Part shown: one piece after another, positions 22,234-30,401 of the stretch
Position numbering within the stretch: the stretch's first letter is position 1
Layout of the letters: the number at the start of each line of letters is the position of its first letter
NCBI GenBank assembly: GCA_016861025.1
Contig: BOKO01000013.1
Location: 62,001-126,000, forward strand
Reading direction: 5' to 3'
Origin: Chloroflexota bacterium
GTDB taxonomy: Bacteria > Chloroflexota > Anaerolineae > Caldilineales > Caldilineaceae
Length of the DNA stretch: 64,000 nucleotides
The notes under the pieces: model-generated
What the model saw: the letters and a program-made list of their open reading frames with translations, nothing else
The model's database searches: none
Told to the model about the DNA's origin: nothing
Program-made: the position numbers and the translations under genes

Positions 22234-23358
22234 TCAGGCCACACCAAGTCCAAACTCCTCGCACATGCGGCGATCAGCGGAAGAGTTGATCGAAGATGCT
22301 TCATGTGCGACGCGGCGTGCTTCGGCTTGCCAGACAGCCACGCTCTCGTCGGTAACGCCCGTCAGGGGTGTGAAGCTATCGGGCTTGGCGTTGGCGATGC
22401 GCTTGGCGCGCAGATCCTCATAGAAGAGATCGGCGCCAACGAAGCCGCGGCCGGTCTCAACCGCCGCTACCGCTGTCGAGCCGCTGCCGACGAAGCAGTC
22501 GCATACGGGCTCGCCCGGCAGGGTATAGAGGAGGATTGCCCGCTTGACGAGTTTTACCGGAAATTGCGCCGGATGGTTGCCCAGGGCGCGGTCCGGGTGA
22601 TTGTGCTTGGCCTGGGCGATGTCGCTCCAGACATCGGTGGGAAAGGCCCCCAGCGGGTTGCCGGAAAGGGCGCCGCGGTTGGGGTCTTTGAACGCGCGCT
22701 TGCCCGGTTGTTTCTGCGGCACGCGGCAGGCGTTCGGGTTGAACCTCGCCACCTCCCCCTTGCTGAAAACCAGAACCGTTTCGTGGCGCTCGGCCAACCG
22801 GTGCTTTGGGGTCAGGCCGTGGGCGACGGTCCAGATGATGCGGCTCTGGAAGGTGAGACCCGCGCGGCGCAGATCTTCGTAGAGAAGCACGTCGAGCGGC
22901 ATCAGGCGGTCTTCCCAGTCCCGTGTTTTGCCGACATTGAGGCAGACGACGCCGCCAGGCTTGAGCGTGCGCGACATCTCGCTGATCACCTGCATCAGCC
23001 ACCCGTGGTAATAGGTGAAACGCATGGCGTCGGCCGCCGGGCAGTCGCCGTATTGCTTGCCGACGTTGTACGGTGGCGAGGTGAAGTGCATCGCCAACGA
23101 GTTGTCGGGGATGCCATCCAGGAAGTCGAGCACATCGGCTTTGACGGTGGCATTGACAAGCGCTTCCAGCGTCTCAAGCTGCCGCCGGCGGCGTTCCTCC
23201 TGCCGCTCCCGGATGCGGGCTTCCGTCTTGCGGGCACCAGTGCGTAGCGCCAGTTCGTAAATACGTCCCTTGGACCAACCGGTCTTGACGCGCACTTCCT
23301 CGTATGAGTCCTTCTTCAGCAGTTCAAGAACCTTGCGCTGCTCTTCGTTGAGATCCAT
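22234..23358 (-). CDS. DNA methyltransferase (TSPPYN, amino-group type) with N-terminal HTH
   Basis: A 374-residue protein. The first 60 residues hold a helix-turn-helix (LLKKDSYEEVRVKTGWSKGR, IYELALRTGA). Then come motif IV HFTSPPYNVGKQYGD, LKPGGVVCLNVG, and at the C-terminal side the AdoMet motif I VCDCFVGSGSTAVAA and GRGFVGADL. This is the beta-class order, methylating N4-cytosine or N6-adenine. There is no endonuclease next to it. It is the second gene of the operon headed by the PAPS-reductase-like gene. Confidence 0.88.
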   Translation of the reverse strand: MDLNEEQRKVLELLKKDSYEEVRVKTGWSKGRIYELALRTGARKTEARIRERQEERRRRQLETLEALVNATVKADVLDFLDGIPDNSLAMHFTSPPYNVGKQYGDCPAADAMRFTYYHGWLMQVISEMSRTLKPGGVVCLNVGKTRDWEDRLMPLDVLLYEDLRRAGLTFQSRIIWTVAHGLTPKHRLAERHETVLVFSKGEVARFNPNACRVPQKQPGKRAFKDPNRGALSGNPLGAFPTDVWSDIAQAKHNHPDRALGNHPAQFPVKLVKRAILLYTLPGEPVCDCFVGSGSTAVAAVETGRGFVGADLFYEDLRAKRIANAKPDSFTPLTGVTDESVAVWQAEARRVAHEASSINSSADRRMCEEFGLGVA

Positions 23359-23393
23359 GGATGATGGTTCCTATGCTTTGTCCTTGGCTCACG

Positions 23394-24548
23394 CTAAACC
23401 GGCCCGCACGACTCGCCGAATGCCCCCTTGGGCAATCGCCACGGAACATCTGGCGGAAGAACAACCGGGCCGCGATACTCGCTCGACATGGCCTCCGCGA
23501 TTACCGCTTCATCCATTTCATATGGGGCCGTGTCTCGGATCCGTTCGCCCAAGGCCCTGGTGCGATGGATGGTTTTTCCGAATCTCGTCTCGTAGTCCGC
23601 AATCTCCCGGAAACGCCCGGGCGCGATTTTCGCGATGGATGCCCACTGGCTGTCGGAACCGAAGATGCAGGCCATGCAGGAGAGCCGGCCCCAGCCCAGC
23701 TTGTAGGCCGGCGCCGGATTGATCCTGTTGCGCTCGAGGATGGACCAGACCTGCTCTTCAGGCCATGAATGGACGGGGCGCCAGTGATCGATGTGACGCC
23801 TGCGGCGAACGCCGTCCCGGTTGTCGCACCGGTGCGGCTCGAAAGGCTTGTATCTGGCGCGCGCCGCGGACTCCTCTGCACGCTCTCCTGTGATGAACAA
23901 CGTCCTGCCAGTCAGGAAGCGTTCCTGGTTGTTCAATGCCAGGCTGGCCACATCGATCTTTAGGTAGCTTGAGCACCAGCGAATCGAGAGATCCGCGGAA
24001 AGTTGAGGGAACTTGAGCCGTGTTCCCTCTTTACCGCCTTCACCGCCCGCCCGGCGCCTACCGGACGGGGTCTCGAACCAGACCGGGGCGGTCCTGGCGC
24101 CTTCGCGCAGCATCTCGCGCCGGAAGCCGCCTTCCTTTCCGGAGAAGTAGATGCTGACCTTGAAGGCGTCTGCGAAAGCGCGGCAATATGCGCGCGTCGA
24201 GGGCCAGTCCATGAAGGAATCGCCATCGCCGTCCACATCGTGGTGCCAGAGCTCAATGCGGTCAAGCGGCACTCCTAGCTCGACAAGGTGCAGGAAACAG
24301 GCCTGAGAATCCTTGCCGCCGGAGAAAGCCACGACAAACCGGTGGTAGTCGGAGAGAACCGGCTGACCGATGGCCTCGACAACAGCAGGCTCTCCACCCC
24401 CGGCAACTCTCGCTTCAACAGGCAGGTCGTCCAGTTTCAAGAAATTCCGCCCCTCAGAATTTGTTTCACGCCAAATTGGCACCCCTCGGGAAACCGCGCC
24501 AATACTGGGTTTGGCTCGTTTTCGGCGTGAAACAATCGGCTCTACCAC
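23394..24548 (-). CDS. PAPS reductase / DndC-like ATP-pyrophosphatase family protein
   Basis: A 384-residue frame (GTG at 24548). The PP-loop FVVAFSGGKDSQACFLHLVE at about 70-90 is intact. ELWHHDVDGDGDSFMDWPST, an RWCSSYLKIDV segment, FITGERAEESAARARY and a late Cys pair (GWGRLSCMACIF) follow, as in phage PAPS-reductase-like proteins related to DndC. The family adenylates substrates. DndC-type members take part in sulfur modification of DNA, but no DndB/D/E is here. The true start may be internal, because the first 40 codons overlap an inverted repeat at 24461-24535 and have no family counterpart. It heads the operon. Confidence 0.82.
   Translation of the reverse strand: MVEPIVSRRKRAKPSIGAVSRGVPIWRETNSEGRNFLKLDDLPVEARVAGGGEPAVVEAIGQPVLSDYHRFVVAFSGGKDSQACFLHLVELGVPLDRIELWHHDVDGDGDSFMDWPSTRAYCRAFADAFKVSIYFSGKEGGFRREMLREGARTAPVWFETPSGRRRAGGEGGKEGTRLKFPQLSADLSIRWCSSYLKIDVASLALNNQERFLTGRTLFITGERAEESAARARYKPFEPHRCDNRDGVRRRRHIDHWRPVHSWPEEQVWSILERNRINPAPAYKLGWGRLSCMACIFGSDSQWASIAKIAPGRFREIADYETRFGKTIHRTRALGERIRDTAPYEMDEAVIAEAMSSEYRGPVVLPPDVPWRLPKGAFGESCGPV
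24461..24535. repeat. 12-base inverted repeat at the 5' end of the PAPS-reductase-like gene
   Basis: TTGTTTCACGCC (24461-24472) and GGCGTGAAACAA (24524-24535) are perfect inverted repeats 51 bases apart. They overlap the proposed first codons, so they may be leader structure or an operator, with the real start further down. Confidence 0.45.
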
Positions 24549-24880
24549 GTTTTTCAGATGGCCGCTTCAGGCCAAACTTCAACTCTAGGCGACATTATAA
24601 GGGTAATGTCTATTAGTGCGCAAGGAAAATCATAATCGTGATGTTTTACGATAATAATTTGACGTTTTCATGTGGAAATGGTAGTCTTGCTCATGGGTTT
24701 GGCGCCCTTCGGTGGGTTAACAATTCTGTTAAAGCAAACATAATCAATGAGTTATGAAAATTCACGGCCCGCAGCCGCGCCGCATGCGCAAGGATGGTCG
24801 AGCGAGACCTTCTGGGGCGCTGGTGCAGTGAGTCGTGCCTCATAAACTTTGGGACCTTCAGACCGTTCTGTATAATTACC
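24549..24880. promoter_or_regulatory. Divergent intergenic region with dyad and likely rightward promoter
   Basis: An AT-richer 332-base gap between divergent operons. GACATTA-TAAGGG-TAATGTC at 24591-24610 is a perfect 7+7 dyad 43 bases upstream of the leftward operon. TTGGGA (24849-24854) and TATAAT (24871-24876), with 16 bases between, form a good sigma-70-type promoter for the rightward genes. No gene is supported in the gap. Confidence 0.5.
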
Positions 24881-25186
24881 ATGATACAGCTTTATAGCGA
24901 CTGGAAAACGGTGGTCTTGGGCCTTCTGGGTGTCGTTGTGGCGAGCATGCTGCCTTTTGGAAGGCTCGCTGCTGCGCCCAACCTTCATGGGCAGATTGTC
25001 TCCATCAATTTGGAACAGGTACGACGCGGCCTCGCCTGGGTCTACGTGAAATATGCCCGCTCGCCGGAAATGTTTGCAGCTGAACGCGATGCCCGCCATG
25101 CCAGACGCGGGCTATGGGCGGATCTTCCGGTGGAACCCTGGCTTTGGCGCAAAAAGCATCTCTCGCAGGTAAAGGAAGCGCGATGA
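24881..25186 (+). CDS. Exported thermonuclease (SNase) remnant, C-terminal half only
   Basis: Up to 101 residues from ATG 24881. A hydrophobic signal-like segment (TVVLGLLGVVVASMLPFGRL) leads directly into IVSINLEQVRRGLAWVYVKY, ARSPEMFAAERDARHARRGL and WADLPVEPWLWRKK, the last third of staphylococcal-nuclease-fold proteins. The N-terminal part with the first catalytic Arg and Asp residues is missing, so activity is doubtful. The TATAAT box is only 5 bases before this ATG, so translation may start at a downstream GTG or be leaderless. Its stop overlaps the next gene as ATGA. Confidence 0.6.
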   Translation: MIQLYSDWKTVVLGLLGVVVASMLPFGRLAAAPNLHGQIVSINLEQVRRGLAWVYVKYARSPEMFAAERDARHARRGLWADLPVEPWLWRKKHLSQVKEAR

Positions 25187-25782
25187 ATTGCGATCGCTGC
25201 CCCGCCCTTTGCAAGTCCAGAACGCGGATTGTCCTGCCGACGCCATGCCATGCTGGCGGGCTGCTCGCAATAGGAGAGGCGCCCGGCGCCGACGAAGATG
25301 CCGCCGGCGAGGGATTTGTCGGCCGGGCGGGAAAGACGCTGGACGGCGTTCTACTCGCCAATGGGATCGGTCGCGACGGTTATGGACGGGCCAACATAGT
25401 CCGTTGCCGTCCCGAGGGGAACCGCAAGCCGACGCCGCGGGAGCGGGACGCTTGCCTCCCGCTGCTGATCGATTTCATCCTGGAATGCCGTCCGCGCGTC
25501 CTGCTTCTGGTCGGACAGACCCCAACGGGCGTATTTCGCGGCAACGGCTCGCTTCTTGGGCGAATCGAAGAAACGCGGAGATGGTGCGGCAGCATCATCG
25601 GAGAAAACCTGTGCCACCCCGCAGTGAAAAGACTTGCCAGCCGCGATTTCGCGCTGGCCGCCGTGCCCATGCCCCACACCTCCCCTCTCGCGTGGAACAG
25701 GAATGCGCCGGACGGGAGGAAATGGGCCGAAATCGGGCGCGAACAGGTCGCTTTCGCAGCTGGAATTTTAAGGAGGAGTTGA
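25183..25782 (+). CDS. Family 4-type uracil-DNA glycosylase
   Basis: A 199-residue protein starting at ATG 25183, preceded by GGAAG. CDRCPALCKSRTRIV at the start has the first two Cys of the 4Fe-4S site of family 4/5 enzymes. LLAIGEAPGADEDAAGEGFV and GRAGKTLDGVL form the uracil-binding and catalytic motif, and MPHTSPLAWN is the second catalytic loop. The enzyme removes uracil from DNA in base excision repair. Further Cys at NIVRCRPEGN and ENLCHP could complete the cluster. It is coupled to the SNase remnant by a 4-base overlap. Phage and plasmid copies of this family exist. Confidence 0.87.
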   Translation: MNCDRCPALCKSRTRIVLPTPCHAGGLLAIGEAPGADEDAAGEGFVGRAGKTLDGVLLANGIGRDGYGRANIVRCRPEGNRKPTPRERDACLPLLIDFILECRPRVLLLVGQTPTGVFRGNGSLLGRIEETRRWCGSIIGENLCHPAVKRLASRDFALAAVPMPHTSPLAWNRNAPDGRKWAEIGREQVAFAAGILRRS

Positions 25783-25786
25783 TCAA

Positions 25787-26482
25787 ATGACGCGAGATTG
25801 CACTGAGGAAAATTTCCTCAAGGATGTATCCAGGCATCAAATGACCATCATCCGCGACGATGGTGTCAACCGGCATGTGCGATTTCGCGAGCCCGGCACG
25901 AACATCATGCATTTCGATCTGATCACCTGGCCGAATCACCTCTGCTACACCGGCGACATGGGCACTTACGTTTTCAGCCGTATCGAGGACATGTTCCAGT
26001 TCTTCCGTCCGCGCGCGGACCGCGAGCATATGCACCTGCGGAACGGGCAGACCCTGGCAATAAACCCCCAGTATTGGGCTGAAAAGCTGCTTGCCATCGA
26101 TTCCAGGTGTGGCGCAGAAGAATTCGATCCCGACGAATTCAGGCGGGTCGTTCGAGAGCGGCGGTTGGAATGGATCCGGGAAGCTCGCAACGACGAGGAG
26201 CTGGACAAGGATGCGCGGCGCGCGCTTTGGGAGGCCATCGAGGAAGAAGTTCTATCCTGCGCTGATGAAGGCGAGCATGAGGCGCGACGCGCGGCAATCG
26301 AATTCAGCCATAGGGCCGGCACCCATGGCAGGCATTTCTATTTCGCGGATTTTTGGGAATACGGATTGCGCAACTATACCCATAATTTCATCTGGTGCTG
26401 CTTTGCCCTCGCATGGGGCATCAAGCAGTACGACGACGCACGCGAGGCACTGAGCCATGACGCATCGCTGGCACTGGCGTAA
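25787..26482 (+). CDS. Conserved phage-type protein of unknown function
   Basis: A 231-residue protein with a strong GGAGG ribosome site. The N-terminal half (NRHVRFREPGTNIMHFDLIT, WPNHLCYTGDMGTYVFSRIE, DMFQFFR) is a pattern I recognise from many phage and prophage proteins of unknown function. The C-terminal part is acidic and helical and ends with FIWCCFALAWGIKQYD. It follows the glycosylase gene by 4 bases. Confidence 0.75.
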   Translation: MTRDCTEENFLKDVSRHQMTIIRDDGVNRHVRFREPGTNIMHFDLITWPNHLCYTGDMGTYVFSRIEDMFQFFRPRADREHMHLRNGQTLAINPQYWAEKLLAIDSRCGAEEFDPDEFRRVVRERRLEWIREARNDEELDKDARRALWEAIEEEVLSCADEGEHEARRAAIEFSHRAGTHGRHFYFADFWEYGLRNYTHNFIWCCFALAWGIKQYDDAREALSHDASLALA

Positions 26483-26612
26483 ATGGCTGCCTGAGCGGCA
26501 CGGTCAACCCTGCCGCGTTCTGGCTACGGGCAGGATGAACTCCGCGCTGGTGGAGTTCTCCGATGGCGCGCGATTCATCACGAGCAGATATGCCGTGCGA
26601 AGGATGAAATAG
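26457..26612 (+). CDS. Small conserved phage-type protein
   Basis: A 51-residue protein (begins MTHRWHWRKWLPERHGQPCR, contains ATGRMNSALVEFSDG, ends SRYAVRRMK). It overlaps the end of the preceding gene by 26 bases and stops 2 bases before the GGDEF gene. The same short WxxRWLPER-type protein accompanies phage-like islands. Its function is unknown. Confidence 0.65.
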   Translation: MTHRWHWRKWLPERHGQPCRVLATGRMNSALVEFSDGARFITSRYAVRRMK

Positions 26613-26614
26613 CC

Positions 26615-27556
26615 ATGTCCGCCATGCACGAGTTCGCCACGAAGCTTCTGTCCCATCTGGTCACGCCCGCCTTCGTGCTTGACGCGAATTCGAAGGTGAT
26701 CATCTGGAACAAGGCTGTCGAACGATTGACCGGGACGCCGGCGACAGAGGTTCTTGGCACGGACAGGCATTGGCATGCCTTCTACCATGAGCCTCGCCCC
26801 TGCCTGGCCGATCTGGTGGTCTCGGGCAAGACAGACGGCATTGAGAAGCTCTACTCGGAATACCGCGACCCGAACGGGACCTCTTGCGGGCTGTACGCGG
26901 AGAATTGGGTCAAAATGCCTCGCACCGGCGCCCAACTCTACCTTTCCATCAATGCGGGTCCGGTATTCGACGACAACGGCCGGCTGATTGCGGTCGTTGA
27001 AACCCTGAACGACCTCACCGTCCGGAAGAAAGCCGAATTGGCGCTCGAGCGCCTGGCGAGCCAGGACGGACTGACGGGGCTTTCGAACAGGCGGGTTCTG
27101 GACGAAACCGTCGACAGGGAATGGAACCGTCTTGCGCGCGACAGGGCGCCTCTTTCCTTCCTGTTGATCGACGTCGACTGCTTCAAGCGCTACAACGATG
27201 CCCTTGGCCATCAGGCGGGCGATGAATGCCTGCGTACGGTCGCAAAGGCGCTCGGCGGCGCCGTGATGCGGCCGGCCGACCTGGTGGCACGCTATGGAGG
27301 CGAGGAATTCGCCGCCGTCCTCCCCGGCACGGATATGCCCGGCGCCATGGTGGTGGCGAAGCGCATCGGAGCGGCGGTCGTCGCGCAGGCGATACCTCAC
27401 CCCGATTCCGTCGCCGGGGAATGCGTTACGGTGAGCATCGGGGTGGCCACGGAGCTGCCCCAGCGCGGTGAAGAGTACAAGAGGCTGATCAAGGCTGCGG
27501 ACGCCGCCCTTTATCGGGCGAAGGCTCATGGCCGAAATCGGGTGGAATGTTTTTAG
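26615..27556 (+). CDS. PAS-GGDEF diguanylate cyclase
   Basis: A 313-residue cytoplasmic protein. The PAS sensor domain (about 10-140) starts LVTPAFVLDANSKVIIWNKA, then VERLTGTPATEVLGT. A linker helix (AELALERLASQDGLTGLSNR) leads into the GGDEF domain with the intact active motif RYGGEEFAAVL at about residue 230. FLLIDVDCFKRYNDALGHQAGD carries the metal and GTP residues. No RxxD inhibitory site is visible just before the active motif. It makes cyclic di-GMP, usually promoting attachment, in keeping with a pilus-bearing element. It has no membrane segments. Confidence 0.9.
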   Translation: MSAMHEFATKLLSHLVTPAFVLDANSKVIIWNKAVERLTGTPATEVLGTDRHWHAFYHEPRPCLADLVVSGKTDGIEKLYSEYRDPNGTSCGLYAENWVKMPRTGAQLYLSINAGPVFDDNGRLIAVVETLNDLTVRKKAELALERLASQDGLTGLSNRRVLDETVDREWNRLARDRAPLSFLLIDVDCFKRYNDALGHQAGDECLRTVAKALGGAVMRPADLVARYGGEEFAAVLPGTDMPGAMVVAKRIGAAVVAQAIPHPDSVAGECVTVSIGVATELPQRGEEYKRLIKAADAALYRAKAHGRNRVECF

Positions 27557-27581
27557 GAAGCTGCATACAAAGGAGGTTTCA

Positions 27582-27902
27582 GTGAAAAAGCTCGCATGGC
27601 TGTTCGTTTTGCTCCCCCTGCTCTTCGGCTGCGGGGACGGCGCCGACAAGGTGTACGGAACCTGGACCATGAACGGCATGGCCTATGCCCAGTTCCGGAA
27701 GGACAACACCTGCCAGATCGTGATCTTCGATTGCAAGATCAAGAGCATCAAGCACGTGTCCGAAGGCAACTACGAGGTCACCCTCGAGAAGGGCAACCAG
27801 GCGGTGCCGGAGAAACTCATGGTGAAGCTGATGGGGGACAAGCAGAACAAGCTCATGCTCACCATGTCAGGCTTCCCCGTCGTCCTCGACCGTGCGGACT
27901 GA
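27582..27902 (+). CDS. Small lipoprotein
   Basis: A 106-residue protein with GTG at 27582, preceded by a very good AAAGGAGG site. The signal KKLAWLFVLLPLLFGCGDG has a lipobox (LLFGC), so the mature protein is a lipid-anchored domain of about 88 residues. The mature part (KVYGTWTMNGMAYAQFRKDN) is beta-rich and resembles small lipocalin-like proteins. The 3' end overlaps the possible helicase start by 11 bases. Confidence 0.75.
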   Translation: MKKLAWLFVLLPLLFGCGDGADKVYGTWTMNGMAYAQFRKDNTCQIVIFDCKIKSIKHVSEGNYEVTLEKGNQAVPEKLMVKLMGDKQNKLMLTMSGFPVVLDRAD

Positions 27903-29253
27903 GGCCGTGTCCCCGGAGATCAAACTGCCGCCCCACTCCATAGAGTCCGAGCAGTCCCTGCTTGGCGGGCTCCTGCTCGACAATAACGCATGGGACCGCA
28001 TCGCCGACCAGGTGGCGGAAGGCGACTTCTACCGGGACGATCACCGCCGGATCTTCCGGCACATCGTCAAGCTGATCGAACTCAACCGTCCGGCCGATGT
28101 CGTGACGGTGTTCGAATCGCTCGACAAATCCGGCGAAGCCGAGCAATCCGGGGGTATGTCCTATCTTGGGGAGATAGCGAACAACACGCCGTCGGCCGCC
28201 AATATTCATCGCTATGCGGAGATCGTGCGCGAGCGGGCCATCCTCCGGAAACTGGTTGCCGTGGGAGACGAGATCGCGGCCACGGCGCTTGCCCCAAAGG
28301 GCCGCGAAGCGAGACAGCTGCTCGACGAGGCCGAGAGCAAGGTCTTCGAGATCAAGGATGCCGGTCTGCGGCGCTCCGACGGCTTCTCGCCGATCCAGCC
28401 GATTCTCGGCAAAGTGATCGACCGCGTCCAGGAGATGTACGATCGGGGCAGCGACATCACCGGCATTCCGACCGGTTTTGCCGACCTGGACACGCGCACG
28501 AGCGGCATGCAGCCTGGCGACCTGATCATTCTCGCCGGACGCCCGAGCATGGGGAAAACTGCCATGGCACTCAATGTCGCCGAGCACGTGGCGTTGCAGG
28601 CGGGATTGCCGGTGGGCATATTCAGCATGGAAATGCCGGCAACGCAGCTCGCGCTCCGTTTCCTGTCCTCGGTCGGGAAAATCGACTCCTACAAGCTGCG
28701 CGCCGGGCGCCTCAGCGACGATGAGTGGGAGCGCATGACCTATGCGCTGGGCAAGCTGCATGAAGCCCCCATCCATATCGACGAGACGCCGGCACTTAAC
28801 GCTACCGAGCTGCGCGCCCGAGCCCGGCGCCTCTATCGGCAGTGTGGCCAGCTCGGCCTGATCGTCATCGACTACCTGCAGCTGATGTCCTCCGTGCGCG
28901 ATGGCGAGAACCGCGCCACGGAACTCTCGGACATCTCTCGCGCCGTCAAGGCGCTGGCCAAGGAATTGTCGGTACCGATCATCGCCCTCTCCCAGCTTTC
29001 CCGGAACGTGGAGCAGCGGCCCAACAAGCGCCCGGTCATGTCCGATTTACGTGAATCCGGGGCGATAGAACAGGATGCGGACGTGATCATCATGATTTAT
29101 CGCGATGAGGTGTATAACCAGGACACCCCGGACAAGGGGACGGCCGAGGCCATCATCGTCAAGCAGCGCAGCGGTCCGATCGGCACCAGCCGGCTGACTT
29201 TCCTCGGGGAATACACACGCTTCGAGAACTTCGCGACCCCGGGGACATATTGA
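27892..29253 (+). CDS. dnaB: Replicative DNA helicase DnaB
   Basis: A 453-residue helicase of near chromosomal DnaB length. The N-terminal primase-contact domain begins LPPHSIESEQSLLGGLLLDN. Walker A is ILAGRPSMGKTAMA. IDYLQLMSS is Walker B, and PIIALSQLSRNVEQRPNKRP, then MSDLRESGAIEQDADVI, are motifs 3-4 with the arginine finger region. It could supply a plasmid-borne loader-target helicase for replication from the iteron origin 4 kb away. The start may be GTG 27892 or GTG 27907; the latter avoids overlap with the lipoprotein gene. Confidence 0.93.
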   Translation: MRTEAVSPEIKLPPHSIESEQSLLGGLLLDNNAWDRIADQVAEGDFYRDDHRRIFRHIVKLIELNRPADVVTVFESLDKSGEAEQSGGMSYLGEIANNTPSAANIHRYAEIVRERAILRKLVAVGDEIAATALAPKGREARQLLDEAESKVFEIKDAGLRRSDGFSPIQPILGKVIDRVQEMYDRGSDITGIPTGFADLDTRTSGMQPGDLIILAGRPSMGKTAMALNVAEHVALQAGLPVGIFSMEMPATQLALRFLSSVGKIDSYKLRAGRLSDDEWERMTYALGKLHEAPIHIDETPALNATELRARARRLYRQCGQLGLIVIDYLQLMSSVRDGENRATELSDISRAVKALAKELSVPIIALSQLSRNVEQRPNKRPVMSDLRESGAIEQDADVIIMIYRDEVYNQDTPDKGTAEAIIVKQRSGPIGTSRLTFLGEYTRFENFATPGTY

Positions 29254-29267
29254 TGGAGAGAGGGAAA

Positions 29268-30401
29268 ATGGACAAGGCGCTGGCCGATCTCGACAAGAAG
29301 GACCGCCGCAGCGCCGTATGGGCCGTCTGCGGACACCTTGGCACCCTGGGTGTGAAGCCCACGGTGCGGGAAGTGCGCAGGTTCTACACGCGCGGATCCG
29401 ACACGGATGTGCAGGGCGACATCAACGAATGGTGGGCCGCGTTGTGGCAAGACTACCGTGACCGTTATACCCTCCCCGGGATGCCCACCTCGGTCGTGGA
29501 AGCCGCCGACGCGCTCTGGAAACTGGCGCTGGCGGAGGCGGCCAGGACGGCTGAAGAAGCCCGTGAGGATGCGCAAAACCAGGTTGCTGCCGCCATTGAG
29601 GAGGTCGCCGCGGTCCGGGCGGAGGCGGCCGCGGCAAGGCAGCAAACGCAGGAGACGGCGCGACGCCTCGAGCTCTCCGTCCAGGAATGCGCCCAACTCA
29701 GGGAGCGCATCCTCGACCTGGAAAGCCGGCTTGCAAACGAGACGGGGCAACGCCAGTCGGCAGAATCCCGCCTGGCGGACATGCGCGAAGAGGCCGCGCG
29801 CAAAGAGGCAGAGCATCAGGCCCAGATCCAGTCCATGAGCCAGGAAGCGGCCCGGAACCAGGAACAGTGGGAAGGCATGCGCGCCCACCTCATGCAGCAG
29901 ACCGACGAGATGCGCCAGCGGCACCGGGAAGAGCTCGATGCCCGCCGGCGCGAAGTCGAGGACCTGAAAATTCGGGAGAACGCCTACCGACAGCAAGCCG
30001 GAAAGGCCCAGGAAGAGGTTTTCCGGCTCCAGGGCAAGCTCGAACAGGCGGCGGAGGATGCCAAGGCCCTCGGCGGCCGTCTGGACGCCCTGCAGGGCCA
30101 ATTGAGCGCCGAGCAGGCCTCGAACGCCGCGGCGCAGGCCGAGGCCCGTCTTTTCCGCCAACGGCTGGAAGGGCTGGCCAATGCCCTCCCCTTCGATCCG
30201 AAGAACCCGTCCGTGCCGAAGCACGCCATGGTGTGGGCCAGGGTGCGCCTGTTCGAAAAGCACCAGCCGAAAGGACTTCATCCGGACGGGGAAATGCGCT
30301 GGCACGAGGGTTTCAGGTCCGGCTCGAAATGGCATGACGAGGCCGGCCACGAACTGGCGGGTGTCACCCACTATCGTCCGATTCAGGATGGGCTGGAATG
30401 A
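29268..30401 (+). CDS. kfrA: KfrA-like DNA-binding coiled-coil protein
   Basis: A 377-residue protein. ATG 29268 is chosen for the GAGAGGG site just upstream, although ATG 29253 is also possible. The first 95 residues form a KfrA-type helical DNA-binding domain (VKPTVREVRRFYTRGSDTDV, INEWWAALW). From about 85 to 300 there is a long Glu/Ala/Arg/Gln coiled coil (AEAARTAEEAREDAQNQVAA and onward). The C-terminal 60 residues form a small domain with NALPFDPKN and RVRLFEKHQPKG. KfrA proteins regulate and organise IncP-type plasmids. The helicase stop overlaps this gene's region. Confidence 0.8.
   Translation: MDKALADLDKKDRRSAVWAVCGHLGTLGVKPTVREVRRFYTRGSDTDVQGDINEWWAALWQDYRDRYTLPGMPTSVVEAADALWKLALAEAARTAEEAREDAQNQVAAAIEEVAAVRAEAAAARQQTQETARRLELSVQECAQLRERILDLESRLANETGQRQSAESRLADMREEAARKEAEHQAQIQSMSQEAARNQEQWEGMRAHLMQQTDEMRQRHREELDARRREVEDLKIRENAYRQQAGKAQEEVFRLQGKLEQAAEDAKALGGRLDALQGQLSAEQASNAAAQAEARLFRQRLEGLANALPFDPKNPSVPKHAMVWARVRLFEKHQPKGLHPDGEMRWHEGFRSGSKWHDEAGHELAGVTHYRPIQDGLE

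Noticed and set aside
23394..24548. Complete Dnd phosphorothioation system
   Set aside because: Only DndC-like proteins are seen here and at 45718. DndA, B, D, E or restriction partners are not recognised in the window.
19039..24548. BREX locus
   Set aside because: There is no PglX-type large methyltransferase, BrxC-type ATPase or PglZ. The phosphatase here is of the PPP family.
26504..27679. Long - strand frame opposite the GGDEF gene
   Set aside because: It is a shadow of a GC-rich gene. The + frame has intact PAS and GGDEF motifs and coupled neighbours.
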